64,000 bases of DNA, from NCBI GenBank assembly GCA_016110215.1, contig JADWQD010000003.1:2356001-2420000 (forward strand). The letters are read 5' to 3'. The notes under the pieces are model-generated. The model made no database searches, had not been told where the DNA came from, and worked only from the letters and a program-made list of their open reading frames with translations. The position numbers and the translations under genes are program-made. Origin of the DNA: Capronia americana. Its lineage: Eukaryota > Ascomycota > Eurotiomycetes > Chaetothyriales > Herpotrichiellaceae. This document shows, piece after piece, positions 62,959 to 64,000 of this stretch; positions within the stretch are counted from its first letter, which is position 1, and each line of letters starts with the position of its first letter.

Positions 62959-64000
62959 CTTGACCGGGCAGGTTGGATCTCTTTCTCTTTTCACGAAGTC
63001 CCTTCATACATGTCGAATATTGAGTGTCGACGGCCTGGCCTCATCCCCTCTCAAAGGCAAACACAAATCCAATATGGACGAGAGGTCGAGCGGAGCCATC
63101 GCATCGGCTTCAACCGCGTGATTTCTTCCCAATCCAGGCCTTGCCAGCATGCGCGATACTGACTCAGCATCGCAAGGGCTCGCTTCGATTGCCCTGCTAT
63201 TGGCACCCAGGGCGAGAGGGAATGCGAGGTGCGGGGTAGGATAGATTCTGACCGGAGTGATACGAGGTGCAAGGACCCGGAGGCGTCGTCCAGGCGTCGT
63301 CCAGGGCGCTCCTCAATCAGAGGATGTATGCTCTGACTCCGAAAGTCCACGAATGCCTACAACCTATGGCAAAGGTGGCTTGGATTTCGTCACAGCAAAT
63401 TCAGGCGTTCAGAAAGAAACTAAAGCCACACATTTCGCTAGAGAAGGAGCGGCTCTCCAACACCAGCCATGGTCGCCGTCATGGCCTAAACATCACATGA
63501 GGATTCCTCTGATGGGCACCTCGACTTCTTCCACAGCCGTTATTCTACCATATTTATCAATTTGATCCATCAATACTATGATTCAATGCTTTTCAGGGCC
63601 GATTTTGCAGACCCTCAGAGACGGCGAAATTCGATTCACCTTTCTAGAGCCGTCACTGCCCATCCAGTTGCCATAATATGTTTACGATGGAAAGTAGCAT
63701 ACTAACACGACATACCAATCATTACATGTACCAGTCAATGCAGCCACTACTTGGGCTTCGATCTCCTGCTGCAGAGCACCCCTGTCGACTGCCGAAGCAT
63801 CTGCACGTGCCGGCAGCCGCAGCTTCAGGTCTCGCGAGCACGTCCGGTCAGGCTGTACCAATGAGACTTGAGTCTTGTACTGAAGGAGGTTGAGCTGCTG
63901 TGTCGGCAATTGTGGTTTATAAGTGAGGCGGAGCCGCTCAGCCTCATGTCTGCGTTGTCCTTCTCATGCACTCGCGCAGCTCGAACAGCACATTTAATGG
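62959..64000. other. Right-edge region without a recognised gene
   Basis: Contains the promoter of the 613-aa gene. Frames such as 63257-63565 (+) and 63682-63909 (-) are short. The latter could be an exon of a gene continuing past the window, but I cannot support that. Confidence 0.35.

Overview
The window comes from a filamentous ascomycete fungus (Pezizomycotina). Genes are eukaryotic and carry short introns (about 47-200 nt) with GTAAGT/GTGAGT-type donors, CTAAC/CTGAC branch sites and CAG/TAG acceptors. The set includes MTR4, STS1/Cut8, SET3, EMC10, a SesB/NB-ARC/TPR NLR and several genes restricted to filamentous fungi. A black-yeast-like eurotiomycete (Chaetothyriales) is my best guess, but that is inference from protein style only. 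All exon models were read by eye from splice motifs and frame. For every multi-exon model listed, the exon lengths sum to a whole number of codons.

Left third (1-26 kb): first exon of COX8, divergent from MTR4 (TRAMP RNA helicase); a decayed receptor-like (GPCR) relic; STS1/Cut8 (proteasome tether); a mitochondrial heme lyase most like CYT2; mevalonate diphosphate decarboxylase (MVD1); a Baeyer-Villiger-type flavin monooxygenase; a 72-aa zinc-binding protein with a long intron; a seven-exon NLR-type receptor (alpha/beta hydrolase, NB-ARC, TPR); a 1096-aa F-box protein; and EMC10.

Middle (26-48 kb): TAD2 (tRNA wobble deaminase), divergent from EMC10; an RCC1 Ran exchange factor; a GC-rich cyclase-family gene; two lineage-type hypothetical genes; an Hsp20 protein with a split crystallin domain, divergent from INH1 (F1-ATPase inhibitor); an internally duplicated hypothetical protein; a membrane-anchored RING-H2 protein; an FGGY sugar kinase; and SET3 (PHD-SET, chromatin).

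Right (48-64 kb): a gene-poor 3.8-kb gap, then four minus-strand genes: an eight-exon MFS sugar transporter, a selenium-binding protein (SBP56/methanethiol-oxidase family), ACH1 (acetyl-CoA hydrolase/CoA-transferase) and a conserved 613-aa fungal protein of unknown function. Most genes are unrelated housekeeping functions; there is no clear biosynthetic cluster. The NLR is the clearest accessory, immunity-like gene. No tRNA, rRNA, CRISPR array or intact transposon was recognised.
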